Source: Firmicutes bacterium UBA4981
GTDB lineage: Bacteria > Bacillota > SHA-98 > UBA4971
Reading direction: 5' to 3'
DNA: 7,357 nt
Assembly: GCA_002398515.1 (NCBI GenBank)
Contig: DGZL01000155.1
Location: forward strand, 1 to 7,357
A program made the position numbers and the translations under genes. The notes beneath the pieces were generated by a model. That model did no database searches, was not told where the DNA came from, and saw only the letters and a list, made by a program, of their open reading frames with translations. How positions within the stretch are numbered: the stretch's first letter is position 1; each line of letters starts with the position of its first letter. Shown piece after piece: positions 1 through 6,127 of this stretch.

Positions 1-56
1 TTGACGCTTACGAATATAGAACAGCTCATCACAGAGAATCTCGTCACTTGGGGAAT

Positions 57-319
57 GTGGATACAAAATCGACCACATTTTTGTAAAAGGTGGGCGAAAA
101 TCTACCACCTTTTCCGAAAAAGTGGTAGAAAACCTTCCACCTGAGCCTCAAAGAGCTATCAGAATCCCTCTTCAGCCCGAAAATGTGGTCGAAAAACAAC
201 CACCTTTGCCGTTGGGGGTGGTCGAGAACCTACCACTTGTGCGTTTTTTGTTCCGAAAATCCCATTAGGTGGTAGAAATTGGAGCAACGTCTTGAAAAAC
301 GTGGTTGGAAATCGACCAT
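57..319. repeat. Array of ~7 degenerate 19-bp dyad repeats
   Basis: Seven copies fit the consensus GTGGTMGAAAAYCTACCAC. They lie at 57-76 (20 nt), 90-108, 122-140, 185-203, 218-236, 269-287 (right half decayed) and 301-319 (last base changed). Each pairs GTGG with CCAC around an A-rich centre. Start-to-start steps are 33, 32, 63, 33, 51 and 32 bp, so most are one or two multiples of about 32 bp, close to three helical turns. The flanks share a CCGAAAA motif (114-120, 177-183 and 253-259); TTCCGAAAA is exact at 112-120 and 251-259. No gene is recognised in 1-356: short open stretches from the left edge run into the repeats and match nothing I know. Possible identities are a multi-site protein-binding region, the internal repeats of an insertion-sequence end (the IS21 family carries such repeats), or a hairpin array. 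Copies and spacing are seen directly; the function is not known. Confidence 0.85.
85..113. terminator. Best hairpin of the repeat array, possible bidirectional terminator
   Basis: A perfect 9-bp stem (AAAAGGTGG at 85-93 with CCACCTTTT at 105-113) encloses an 11-nt loop and is A-rich on one side and T-rich on the other, so it reads as a stem plus short T-run on either strand. It lies about 245 nt beyond the stop codon of the minus-strand ttcA-like gene, which has no stronger terminator nearer. Copy 7 (301-319) also gives a 4-bp stem followed by five Ts on the minus strand. This could equally be just the best-preserved copy of the array, so the terminator role is tentative. Confidence 0.3.
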
Positions 320-356
320 ACTCATGTTAACCGACGTAATCCTATGTGGAGGCGCT

Positions 357-1151
357 TCAGCGCTTATCATGGAAGAACATTCTGTGTAATTCCTTCATTT
401 CTTCTTTTGACGCTGTGGGAGGCCAAAGCTCTCCGACGGCATTTGTGTGGAGAGCCTTGAACAAATTAGTGTATACCATAGGATTCTCCCGGGAAAGACT
501 GCGAATGAGGTTCTTCACTGAAAGTCTCTGACTCTTATCCTGTTGAGGACATGGCGTAAACGGCGGGTTATACCCCATCCGCTTTACCGCTCCTCTTATT
601 TCTGATTCCTTAAAGTATATCAAAGGCCGAATAACGGTAATTCCTGTGCGATCCAAGTGTGTCACCGGGCGAAAGACATGAATCTGCCCTGAATAGAGAA
701 TGCTCATAAGAAACGTTTCCACTGCGTCATCCCGGTGATGAGCAAGAGCCACCTTATTGTAACCGTTCTCTACAGCAAGACTGTTCAGCGAGCCTCGTCT
801 GAGATGGGAGCAGACAGCGCAAGGGCTTCTCTTTTGCTCGCTGCTAAAGGCAACCTTAGCTATGTTTGTCTTGGTGATGAAGTACGGTACCCCTAATCCG
901 GCAACGAATGCCTTCATCTCCTCACTGATTAAGTCGCCTGAAGAAAAGCCAACGTCAACTGTGGCAGCTCCAAGCCGGAAACTGACAGGTGAGTATTGTT
1001 GTATTGCAGCCAAGGCGTATAACAAGAATGCGCTGTCTTTACCTCCGGAAAACCCGACAAGGATCCCGTCTCCTTCTGAAATCATCTGAAACTCAATGAG
1101 TGCCCTGTATAACCGCCTGGAATAGGAGCGAGAAAGGGTTACATCTTTCAT
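357..1151 (-). CDS. ttcA: TtcA-type tRNA 2-thiocytidine synthetase (PP-loop ATPase, Fe-S)
   Basis: Predicted cytosolic ATP-dependent tRNA sulfurtransferase of 264 aa. The family adenylates C32 of certain tRNAs and replaces oxygen by sulfur. The PP-loop SGGKDS is at residues 35-40, the TtcA CxxC motif in CAVCSHLRRG at 111-120 (C111, C114), LAHHRDDAVETFL at 136-148, and a third Cys (C201) in the PCPQQDK segment. This three-cysteine pattern matches the [4Fe-4S] ligands known for TtcA. The frame stays open to 1256, but ATG at 1151 is chosen because AAGGAAGG lies 10 nt upstream and the protein then starts just before the conserved domain; the longer form would run into the upstream gene. It lies 55 nt downstream of the tryptophanase gene on the same strand with no terminator between, so they are probably co-transcribed. 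Family assignment is firm; the exact tRNA substrate is inferred, and another TtcA/TilS-like thiolase is possible. Confidence 0.82.
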   Translation of the reverse strand: MKDVTLSRSYSRRLYRALIEFQMISEGDGILVGFSGGKDSAFLLYALAAIQQYSPVSFRLGAATVDVGFSSGDLISEEMKAFVAGLGVPYFITKTNIAKVAFSSEQKRSPCAVCSHLRRGSLNSLAVENGYNKVALAHHRDDAVETFLMSILYSGQIHVFRPVTHLDRTGITVIRPLIYFKESEIRGAVKRMGYNPPFTPCPQQDKSQRLSVKNLIRSLSRENPMVYTNLFKALHTNAVGELWPPTASKEEMKELHRMFFHDKR

Positions 1152-1161
1152 AACATTACTA

Positions 1162-1169
1162 CCTTCCTT
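1162..1169 (-). promoter_or_regulatory. Ribosome binding site of the ttcA-like gene
   Basis: AAGGAAGG on the minus strand, 10 nt before ATG at 1151. It decides the internal start over upstream in-frame codons. Confidence 0.65.
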
Positions 1170-1206
1170 GTGATAGAGCCTACTTTGGTAAAAAGAGAAA
1201 GCCCTT

Positions 1207-2589
1207 CTATAATTGCTCAAATACAGCAGTAAAATGTCTGAGCACAGGGGCTTCATAGATAAGCTTCAACCCGCGAATCCGGTCTTTTCTTCCTGCGATA
1301 TTCCGGAGCGCACGAACCACCATATCCATGTGCCTGTCTGTATACACACGTCTCGGAATAGCCAGCCTGACCAGTTCAAGCGCAGGATACACCATTTCAC
1401 CTGTCTTCTTATCCTTATGCCCAAAAGCTGCTGTGCCCAATTCCACAGCACGGATCCCTGCTTCGCTGTACAGTTCCACGACAAGGGCTTGAGCCGGGAA
1501 CGCGCTCTGAGGTATCAGGGGCAAGAATCTTCTTGCGTCTAAATAGACACCATGGCCACCTGTGGGTTCAATGATGGGGATGTCACAGTCCAGCAAGCAA
1601 TCGCCTAAATAGGCCACCTGTCCGATGCGGTTTTCAAGGTAATCCTCATCGAGGACTTCCTTCAGGCCTCGAGCCATCGCCTCCAGATCGCGACCTGCAA
1701 GCCCTCCGTAAGTCCGAAAACCTTCATAGATAATACCCCACTCGCCGGCTTTCTTGTACAATTCTTCATCGCATGTGGCGAAAATGCCTCCGATATTTAC
1801 AAGCCCGTCCTTCTTTGCGCTCATGGTGAACCCATCAGCATACGAAAACATCTCCCGAGCGATTTCCGCTATGGACTTATTTCCATAACCTTCTTCCCGC
1901 TCTCGAATGAAGTAAGCATTCTCAGCAAATCTGGCCGCGTCCAGGAATACAGGGATGGAATGCTCCCTTGCGATTCTACTTGCTTCCCTTATGTTTCCCA
2001 TAGACACAGGCTGGCCACCGTTGCTGTTACACGTTACGGTTATGTTTATGTAAGAAATCCTCTCCGGGCCGTAGGTCTTAATCTCGTCAATAAGACGTCC
2101 AATATCTATGTTACCCTTAAAGGGATGCCTGGTCGCTGTCTCCAGGCCTTCTTTGATTACGAGATTCACCGGCTCTCCGCCTTTAAGACGGATATGCCCT
2201 TCCGTGGTATCAAAGTGCATGTTCCCGAGAACTCGCTGGCCCGGTTTGACCAGTATGGTAGTTAGGATATTCTCGGCTGCACGCCCCTGGTGTGTGGGGA
2301 GGACATATTCGAACCCGGAGATTTCTTCGACAGTCTCCTTTAGATGGTAGAAGTTCTTGCCTCCTGCATATGCCTCATCCCCTACCATAAGACCTGCCCA
2401 TTGGTGGTCGCTCATTGCGGAAGTACCGCTGTCTGTCAGAAAGTCAATATAGACTTTGTCCGAAGGAATGTTAAACACATTATAACCGGACTTTGCGATA
2501 GTCTGTTCCCGCTCTTCCCTGGTAGTAAGCTCGATAGGCTCCACTACTTTGATACGGTACGGCTCAGCATATTCCGATCTAGGCCTCAC
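1207..2589 (-). CDS. tnaA: Tryptophanase (PLP-dependent L-tryptophan indole-lyase)
   Basis: Cytosolic PLP enzyme of 460 aa, the usual length for the tryptophanase/tyrosine phenol-lyase family; it would split L-tryptophan into indole, pyruvate and ammonia. Landmarks are LTDSGTSAMSD (51-61), GDEAYAG (70-76), PTHQGR (98-103), D217 in LDAARFAENAYF (PLP ring nitrogen), SAKKD with PLP lysine K260, and the C-terminal LRHFTA. Three specificity positions point to tryptophan rather than tyrosine. D127 in FDTTEGH corresponds to E. coli TnaA Asp137. V382/L384 in IRAVELG stand where tyrosine phenol-lyase has Met and Arg. H452 in RHFTA corresponds to TnaA His463, where tyrosine phenol-lyase has Phe. GTG at 2589 is chosen because AAGGAGGG sits 6 nt upstream. 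It is first in a likely two-gene operon with the ttcA-like gene. I find no TnaC-like leader peptide with Trp and Pro upstream, so E. coli-style attenuation is not supported. Confidence 0.9.
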   Translation of the reverse strand: MRPRSEYAEPYRIKVVEPIELTTREEREQTIAKSGYNVFNIPSDKVYIDFLTDSGTSAMSDHQWAGLMVGDEAYAGGKNFYHLKETVEEISGFEYVLPTHQGRAAENILTTILVKPGQRVLGNMHFDTTEGHIRLKGGEPVNLVIKEGLETATRHPFKGNIDIGRLIDEIKTYGPERISYINITVTCNSNGGQPVSMGNIREASRIAREHSIPVFLDAARFAENAYFIREREEGYGNKSIAEIAREMFSYADGFTMSAKKDGLVNIGGIFATCDEELYKKAGEWGIIYEGFRTYGGLAGRDLEAMARGLKEVLDEDYLENRIGQVAYLGDCLLDCDIPIIEPTGGHGVYLDARRFLPLIPQSAFPAQALVVELYSEAGIRAVELGTAAFGHKDKKTGEMVYPALELVRLAIPRRVYTDRHMDMVVRALRNIAGRKDRIRGLKLIYEAPVLRHFTAVFEQL

Positions 2590-2595
2590 AGGTAT

Positions 2596-2603
2596 CCCTC
2601 CTT
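2596..2603 (-). promoter_or_regulatory. Ribosome binding site of the tryptophanase gene
   Basis: AAGGAGGG on the minus strand, 6 nt before GTG at 2589. It fixes that GTG as the start instead of the in-frame TTG at 2622. Confidence 0.8.
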
Positions 2604-2732
2604 GTTGTAGGGTGACGCACAAAAACGAAGCAAATCACCCCAATCATGGGTTGATACAGCATGATCCTGATAAGTTGTTCTACAAGCCGAAGAAAGTTTC
2701 CTTCCGATTGACAAGACTCAGTGCAATAGTCC

Positions 2733-2743
2733 TCTTATTAAGA
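2733..2743. promoter_or_regulatory. Small dyad in the divergent tnaA/nitrilase control region
   Basis: TCTTATTAAGA has perfect 5-nt arms around one central base and lies midway between the divergent tryptophanase and nitrilase genes. The nearby TTGACA (2708-2713, plus strand) is a perfect -35 hexamer but has no acceptable -10 at 16-18 nt. An operator role is only suggested by position; a dyad this short can occur by chance. Confidence 0.15.
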
Positions 2744-2765
2744 AGACGCGATATGTTCTTACTTT

Positions 2766-2794
2766 TTGAGCGCACAAGCACTGTCTGGGATAAC
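2766..2794 (+). promoter_or_regulatory. Possible sigma-A promoter of the nitrilase pair
   Basis: TTGAGC (2766-2771) and GATAAC (2789-2794) are 17 nt apart, and TG one base before the -10 (2786-2787) gives an extended -10. Each hexamer matches 4 of 6 consensus positions. Transcription would start near 2800, downstream of the only standard start codon of the first nitrilase gene (TTG at 2766). If real, that gene must start later. Confidence 0.3.
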
Positions 2795-3797
2795 GATTAC
2801 AAAGAACGGGACTATCACTTTCGCCAACACTTGCTCCACAAGTGATCTTCTAATAGAATATCTTCAAGGAGAGACAACGGAGGCGATTCTTCTGACTAGA
2901 GTAGCTTGTATCCAACTACTTTCAAGAAGGCGCGAATCACCCGGGGACTTTCTTTTGCGACTTACGTACCTTGCAGAGCATGCCACCTACGACGGAGCTC
3001 AGTTAATTGTGTTTCCTGCCTATACCGCCTTTGCTTATCTCACTTTAGCCTATCCTGAAGCGCAGCTATATTTTGGCCCGGGACTTGCACAAGGAATAAG
3101 GCGCATATGGCCTTCGTACGGAGCCTCAAATTTCAATGAATTCCTCGACTTCTTCAAAGGCCTGGCAAGGAAGCATAGAACTTACATTGTCCCAGGCACC
3201 ATGCTGACACCCACAGGAAACGGTGTCACAAACACCTCTTACCTCATCTCTCCGGCGGGCACAACTATTGGCACCCAGCAACAGACCCACTTGAATCGAG
3301 ATGAACGCGGCAGTGGATTCGTTAATGGCGACGACCTTCAAGTATTCGCCACACCCTTAGGGAATCTGGGTTTCGCTATATGTGAAGATGCCTGGTATCC
3401 GGAGGTTGTGCGAATCTTGACTCTGAAAGGCGCTCAGATAATCATAGCGCCTATAGCTGTCCCTAAACCTTACAGTAAGTGGCATCAAGTAAGGGGTATG
3501 TGGCAAAACATCCAGCAGAATCAGGTATTCGGCATTGAGTCATGCCTTACCGGCTTCCTGGGAGGAGTTGAGTTTGAAGGACGATCTACAATATACGCGA
3601 CATGTGAGATGACACCTGGGGATACCGGCGTGCTGGCACAGGCGAAAGCTGCTCATATGGAGGACGTCTTTACTGCGGGCCTGGACTTCATTAAGCTCGG
3701 AGAGACTATCCGCCGTTTTGACATCTTCAGTCAGTTCAACGTACCCTTATACAAGCAATGGTTCCCTCATCTATACAGAGAATATCCGCCGCACTAG
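2766..3797 (+). CDS. Nitrilase-superfamily protein lacking catalytic Glu and Lys
   Basis: Carbon-nitrogen hydrolase fold, probably a pseudoenzyme (343 aa from TTG at 2766). It aligns over its whole length with the next gene: TRVACIQLL (44-52), GAQLIVFPAYTAF (78-90), NLGFAICEDAWYPE (200-213), RGMWQNIQQNQVFGIES (243-259), and a C-terminal VPLY....P.LYRE. The Cys nucleophile is present (C206 in AICEDAW). The general-base Glu of FPE is Ala (A85 in FPAY), and the catalytic Lys of the RKLHL motif is Gln (Q173, QQTHL). With two of three triad residues gone, hydrolysis is unlikely; binding, scaffolding or regulation of the neighbour is inferred. The frame is otherwise intact and well conserved, which argues against simple decay. 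TTG 2766 is the only standard start covering the domain but has no ribosome site. GGAGG (2879-2883) sits 8 nt before CTG 2892, exactly where the domain begins, so the true start may be that CTG. Confidence 0.75.
   Translation: MSAQALSGITITKNGTITFANTCSTSDLLIEYLQGETTEAILLTRVACIQLLSRRRESPGDFLLRLTYLAEHATYDGAQLIVFPAYTAFAYLTLAYPEAQLYFGPGLAQGIRRIWPSYGASNFNEFLDFFKGLARKHRTYIVPGTMLTPTGNGVTNTSYLISPAGTTIGTQQQTHLNRDERGSGFVNGDDLQVFATPLGNLGFAICEDAWYPEVVRILTLKGAQIIIAPIAVPKPYSKWHQVRGMWQNIQQNQVFGIESCLTGFLGGVEFEGRSTIYATCEMTPGDTGVLAQAKAAHMEDVFTAGLDFIKLGETIRRFDIFSQFNVPLYKQWFPHLYREYPPH
2879..2883 (+). promoter_or_regulatory. Ribosome binding site pointing to a CTG start at 2892
   Basis: GGAGG is 8 nt before an in-frame CTG (2892-2894), whose product would begin MTRVACIQLL, the first strand of the nitrilase fold. 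A second purine-rich AAGGAG lies at 2866-2871. No ATG, GTG or TTG lies in this frame between 2769 and 2950. Confidence 0.4.
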
Positions 3798-3880
3798 GTT
3801 GCTGTCTTGAATCTATCCTCATTGTGTTCGTAAACACCGAACTTTGCTTCAGAATAGCACTCCGGCAAACAGGAAATGAC

Positions 3881-3890
3881 AGGAAGGGAG
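3881..3890 (+). promoter_or_regulatory. Ribosome binding site of the second nitrilase gene
   Basis: AGGAAGGGAG ends 9 nt before GTG at 3900 (a further AAGG follows at 3891-3894). It favours this GTG over ATG 3876, whose AGGA is only 1 nt away, and over ATG 4014, which has only a weak GGCGGG upstream. Confidence 0.55.
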
Positions 3891-3899
3891 AAGGCCAAT

Positions 3900-5015
3900 G
3901 TGAAAGTTCTTGTGGAAAAGATCTCTCAAGCACTCAGTCTTTGGCTCTTCAAGGGATTCCTGTGGTTTCAATCAAGGCCATCCATAGTGAAACAGGCTTT
4001 GGCGGGAAAACACATGACGCCAAGTTCAGCAGTGGATGAGCTTCCTGAATCCGGTCGTCCGGCAAAGATCAGGGTTGCTGCAGTCCAGATGAAGCTGGGA
4101 CTTGTCAAGGATGACCATGCTCGAATCTACGCTGAGACTATATATAGACTCACAAAAGAGGCTGTAGAACAGGGAGCGCAGCTTGTCGTGTTTCCGGAAG
4201 ACTCCGGGGTGCCTCTTTCCGGCCTCATCCCAGGGCTTGAAGACTTAGCCTCTTCGGGTCTTGATTCAGCAGTCAAAGAAGTATCCGGAGGAGAAACAAA
4301 GGTAGCTGATGTATTTCGACTGCTATCTCCGGCTGTCAAACGTATATATGAGACTACCTTTTCCACTCTAGCCAGATCCTTCCGAGTCTACATAATCTCA
4401 GGTAGCGCTTACTTGGAAGATGATGACGGCAAAATGCGTAATATCGGCTACTTTTTCGATCCCGATGGAAGCATCATTGCGAAGCAGCGAAAACTTCATC
4501 TCCTGCCTCTTGAGACCAAATGGGGATTTGAGCCCGGCCGGGAATTGGAAGTCCTAGACACGAGGTTGGGAAGGATAGCTTTTCCCATCTGTATGGACGC
4601 CACGTATTTTGAAACCTTCCGTATCGCGAGGCTGAGAGGAGCGGACATCGTTGTAATTCCCGCTGCCAATAACGAAGAATATCTGTTTTGGCGCACTATG
4701 CGCGGGATATGGCCGAGAGTGCAGGAAAGCCAAGTCCTCGGCGTGTCAGCTCACGCAGTGGGGAATCTTATCGGCATACCGTTTACAGGAAGATCGGGGC
4801 TCCTCGGCCCTCTCGAGCTAACACAGTCCGAAGACGGGTATTTCACCCAGGCAGACACGTTCTATGAAGAAGAAGTCGTAGTCGGAGACCTTAACCTGGA
4901 TGCTCTCTATCAGTTCAGAGAAGAAAACCCTCTGAACTTTAATGTCAGGTTGTACGAAAAATACCTTCCCGGACTTTATGAGAAAGGTCAGAAACAAAGA
5001 ACACAGACTGTCTAA
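3900..5015 (+). CDS. Nitrilase-superfamily amidohydrolase with intact triad
   Basis: Carbon-nitrogen hydrolase of 371 aa, expected to cleave a nitrile or amide, or to transfer an acyl group, through a Cys thioester. The triad is complete: E100 in VVFPEDSG, K198 in QRKLHLLP, C231 in FPICMDATYFE. Other family segments are IRVAAVQM (57-64), GAQLVVFPE (92-100) and RGIWPRVQESQVLGVSAH. The family motif after Cys is often CYDxRFPE; CMDATYFE is a variant, so the substrate cannot be assigned to a known branch such as omega-amidase, N-carbamoylputrescine amidase or NAD synthetase. About 50 residues precede the domain, including ALSLWLFKGFLWF near residues 12-24, a short hydrophobic or amphipathic stretch that could touch the membrane. 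If translation begins at ATG 4014, this segment is absent. It follows its degenerate paralogue by 102 nt without a clear terminator, so the two are probably co-transcribed. Its stop overlaps the convergent ruvB by 4 nt. Confidence 0.85.
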   Translation: MKVLVEKISQALSLWLFKGFLWFQSRPSIVKQALAGKHMTPSSAVDELPESGRPAKIRVAAVQMKLGLVKDDHARIYAETIYRLTKEAVEQGAQLVVFPEDSGVPLSGLIPGLEDLASSGLDSAVKEVSGGETKVADVFRLLSPAVKRIYETTFSTLARSFRVYIISGSAYLEDDDGKMRNIGYFFDPDGSIIAKQRKLHLLPLETKWGFEPGRELEVLDTRLGRIAFPICMDATYFETFRIARLRGADIVVIPAANNEEYLFWRTMRGIWPRVQESQVLGVSAHAVGNLIGIPFTGRSGLLGPLELTQSEDGYFTQADTFYEEEVVVGDLNLDALYQFREENPLNFNVRLYEKYLPGLYEKGQKQRTQTV

Positions 5016-6046
5016 AAGAGTGAAGACAGCCCTTCCTCTTCTGCTTTGGCCTTATACGGATAATCCAAATGCTGAAAAGCGCGATGAGTTGCGCGACGCC
5101 CACTGGCTGTCCTTATCACAAACCCGATTTTCAGAAGAAATGGCTCCACCATATCAGCAAGGGTATCCTGCTCTTCATTGAGAGTAGCTGCAAGGGCTTC
5201 TACTCCTACCGGCCCTCCGTTATAGAATTCAATAAGAGCCTTAAGATACTTCCTGTCAAACTTATCTAAGCCTACATCGTCGATGCCTTCCATTTTAAGC
5301 GAAGCATTAACCGTTTCTATAGTGATAACGCCGTCACCTTTTACTTCAGCGTAGTCGCGGACTCTCTTTAGAAGTCTATTCGCTACTCTGGGAGTACCCC
5401 GCGACCGCGCCGCAATTTCCATATCTGCATCATCCTTCAGCGGAACCCCCAGTATTTGCGCAGACCTGCGGAGAATTTCAGCTAGTTCCTCTGTTGGATA
5501 GAAATCTAAGTGATGAAACAGGCCAAACCTCTCTCGTAAGGGAGCTGACAATAGCCCTGCACGAGTCGTAGCGCCTACTAAGGTGAAGTGTTTCAAGGGC
5601 ACCTTGATTGTTTTTGCAAATGCGCCCTTGTCAACTACGAAATCTATCTGGAAGTCTTCCATTGCAGAATAGATAAACTCCTCTACTACCTTAGGCAGCC
5701 TATGAATTTCATCTATAAAAAGGACGTCTCCGTCTTCAAGATTTGTCAGGATTCCCATCAGATCCCCGGGCCTTTCAATTGCCGGTCCGGATGTGGATAT
5801 GATATCGGATTTCATCTCATTTGCGATAATATGGGCTAAAGTAGTTTTTCCAAGGCCGGGAGGACCGTAGAGAAGCACGTGATCTAAAGCTTCCCGACGC
5901 ATGCGTGCAGCTTCAACAGCAATAGAGAGATTCTCTACAACTTGTTTCTGCCCGGTAAACTCTGAGAGCTTTGTAGGACGAAGGCTCTTCTGATATACAA
6001 CCTCTTCCTCTTGTTCATCTCCGCTTACCAATCTCACTCGTGTCAA
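5012..6046 (-). CDS. ruvB: Holliday junction branch migration DNA helicase RuvB
   Basis: AAA+ motor of 344 aa, the normal length. Hexameric rings flank RuvA on a Holliday junction and drive branch migration with ATP. Walker A is GPPGLGKTT (61-69, K67), Walker B LFIDEIH (109-115), sensor 1 lies in VGATTRAG (157-164), the arginine finger is R171 in PLRERFG, and sensor 2 is R220 in GTPRVANRLLKR. The C-terminal winged helix includes YNGGPVGVEALAATLNEE (275-292) and GFVIRTASGRRAT (308-320). The start is TTG at 6046, supported by GAGGAGGG 6 nt upstream. It is the last gene of the ruvC-ruvA-ruvB operon, 81 nt after ruvA. Its TAG lies inside the stop region of the convergent nitrilase gene (4-nt overlap), with no separate terminator visible. 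All catalytic motifs are intact and the identification is secure. Confidence 0.98.
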   Translation of the reverse strand: MTRVRLVSGDEQEEEVVYQKSLRPTKLSEFTGQKQVVENLSIAVEAARMRREALDHVLLYGPPGLGKTTLAHIIANEMKSDIISTSGPAIERPGDLMGILTNLEDGDVLFIDEIHRLPKVVEEFIYSAMEDFQIDFVVDKGAFAKTIKVPLKHFTLVGATTRAGLLSAPLRERFGLFHHLDFYPTEELAEILRRSAQILGVPLKDDADMEIAARSRGTPRVANRLLKRVRDYAEVKGDGVITIETVNASLKMEGIDDVGLDKFDRKYLKALIEFYNGGPVGVEALAATLNEEQDTLADMVEPFLLKIGFVIRTASGRRATHRAFQHLDYPYKAKAEEEGLSSLF

Positions 6047-6052
6047 AACTGT

Positions 6053-6060
6053 CCCTCCTC
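6053..6060 (-). promoter_or_regulatory. Ribosome binding site of ruvB
   Basis: GAGGAGGG on the minus strand lies 6 nt before TTG at 6046. This strong site explains why a TTG initiator is used. Confidence 0.75.
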
Positions 6061-6127
6061 GCCGTGGACTATCCTGATTGCCCTATTCCCCTCATGATAA
6101 TCGGGAACCAAGATCATGTAAGCTCAA

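Noticed and set aside
1..144. Open frames from the left edge on the plus strand (frame 1 to 144, frame 3 to 86), possible tail of a gene cut by the window
   Set aside because: Neither translation resembles a protein I know, and frame 1 runs straight through the hairpin repeats, so they look like chance open frames. A truncated gene ending before about 56 cannot be excluded.
57..319. CRISPR array
   Set aside because: Repeats are 19 bp and strongly degenerate, intervals are about 13 nt with shared rather than unique sequence, and no cas gene is visible.
1207..2589. Tyrosine phenol-lyase instead of tryptophanase
   Set aside because: The three discriminating positions (D127, V382/L384, H452) match tryptophanase, while the Met/Arg and Phe of tyrosine phenol-lyase are absent.
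2585..2670. Minus-strand 27-codon ORF (ATG at 2662) before tryptophanase as a TnaC-like leader peptide
   Set aside because: It contains no Trp codon, lacks the Trp/Pro pattern of TnaC, has only a weak ribosome site and overlaps the tryptophanase start out of frame.
2549..2845. Plus-strand 98-codon open frame across the divergent region
   Set aside because: It overlaps the tryptophanase 5' end antisense, matches no family and has no convincing ribosome site; treated as a shadow frame.
3824..3837. Hairpin GTGTT-CGTA-AACAC between the two nitrilase genes as a terminator
   Set aside because: The stem is only 5 bp, A/T-rich, with no T-run after it.
6086..6118. Inverted repeats between ruvA and ruvB (TTCCC/GGGAA and CATGAT/ATCATG)
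   Set aside because: Stems of 5-6 bp with long loops that exclude each other; no T-run and no known element fits.
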